Assembly: GCF_900115905.1 (NCBI RefSeq)
Contig: NZ_FOYD01000005.1
Span: forward strand, 1-64,000
Source: Halopseudomonas formosensis
GTDB lineage: Bacteria > Pseudomonadota > Gammaproteobacteria > Pseudomonadales > Pseudomonadaceae
Direction: 5' to 3'
DNA length: 64,000 bases
Each line of letters starts with the position of its first letter. The stretch's first letter is position 1. Shown piece after piece: positions 63,992 through 64,000 of this stretch. The translations under genes were made by a program, and so were the position numbers. The notes beneath the pieces are model-generated. The model was not told the origin of the DNA, ran no database searches, and saw nothing but the letters and a program-made list of their open reading frames with translations.

Positions 63992-64000
63992 CGGGATTAC

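Overview
The window looks like chromosome from a GC-rich gammaproteobacterium of the Pseudomonas group (Pseudomonas or a close relative such as Halopseudomonas). Three things point there: the rpsU-dnaG-rpoD macromolecular synthesis operon, the aroK-aroB-damX(SPOR)-gltB-gltD-hemE order known from Pseudomonas, and a pobA/pobR + pcaQ-HGBC protocatechuate module. Species cannot be fixed from the sequence alone.

Layout. (1) 23-10957, minus strand: a compact type III-B (Cmr) CRISPR operon transcribed as NE0113-type CARF protein, cmr1, cas10/cmr2, cmr3, cmr4, cmr5, cmr6, card1/can2, cas6. No CRISPR array and no cas1/cas2 lie inside the window. (2) 11246-18246, plus strand: rpsU, dnaG, rpoD, a lipoprotein-like Ntn-hydrolase acylase, and tRNA-Ile(CAT). 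(3) 18201-28830: a 10.6-kb integrated element bounded by perfect 50-bp repeats of the tRNA 3' end. It carries a tyrosine integrase, an IncQ/RSF1010-like repA-repC replicon with three 22-bp iterons, an IncP-like traK-trbJ-trbK-trbL remnant on the opposite strand, a truncated antitoxin, and an NgoMIV-like restriction-modification operon (RHH regulator, C5-methyltransferase, endonuclease, Vsr). (4) 29071-36689: a CynX-type MFS transporter, pcaHGBC with pcaQ, and the divergent pobR/pobA pair, which together take 4-hydroxybenzoate through protocatechuate into the beta-ketoadipate pathway. (5) 36735-42666: a tripartite RND efflux operon. (6) 42762-48311: an unrecognised membrane protein, a strong candidate RsmA-sequestering small RNA, and two paralogous acyl-CoA dehydrogenases. 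(7) 48473-64000: selO, an SLC13 permease, metY, hemE, gltD, gltB, a DamX-like ATPase/SPOR protein, aroB and aroK.

How parts work together. The Cmr operon should make a crRNA-guided complex whose Cas10 synthesises cyclic oligoadenylates that are read by two CARF proteins, of which Card1 is a predicted nuclease. The island joins plasmid replication, conjugation and restriction modules behind one integrase. Its rep operon and its tra operon face each other, and each is preceded by the same composite control region (stem-loop, five TGCG repeats spaced 11-10-11-11 bp, TTACGA palindrome) in mirror orientation. That mirrored arrangement, the candidate Rsm-type small RNA at 44284-44430, and the RHH-controlled restriction operon with a 34-bp operator are the most interesting observations here.
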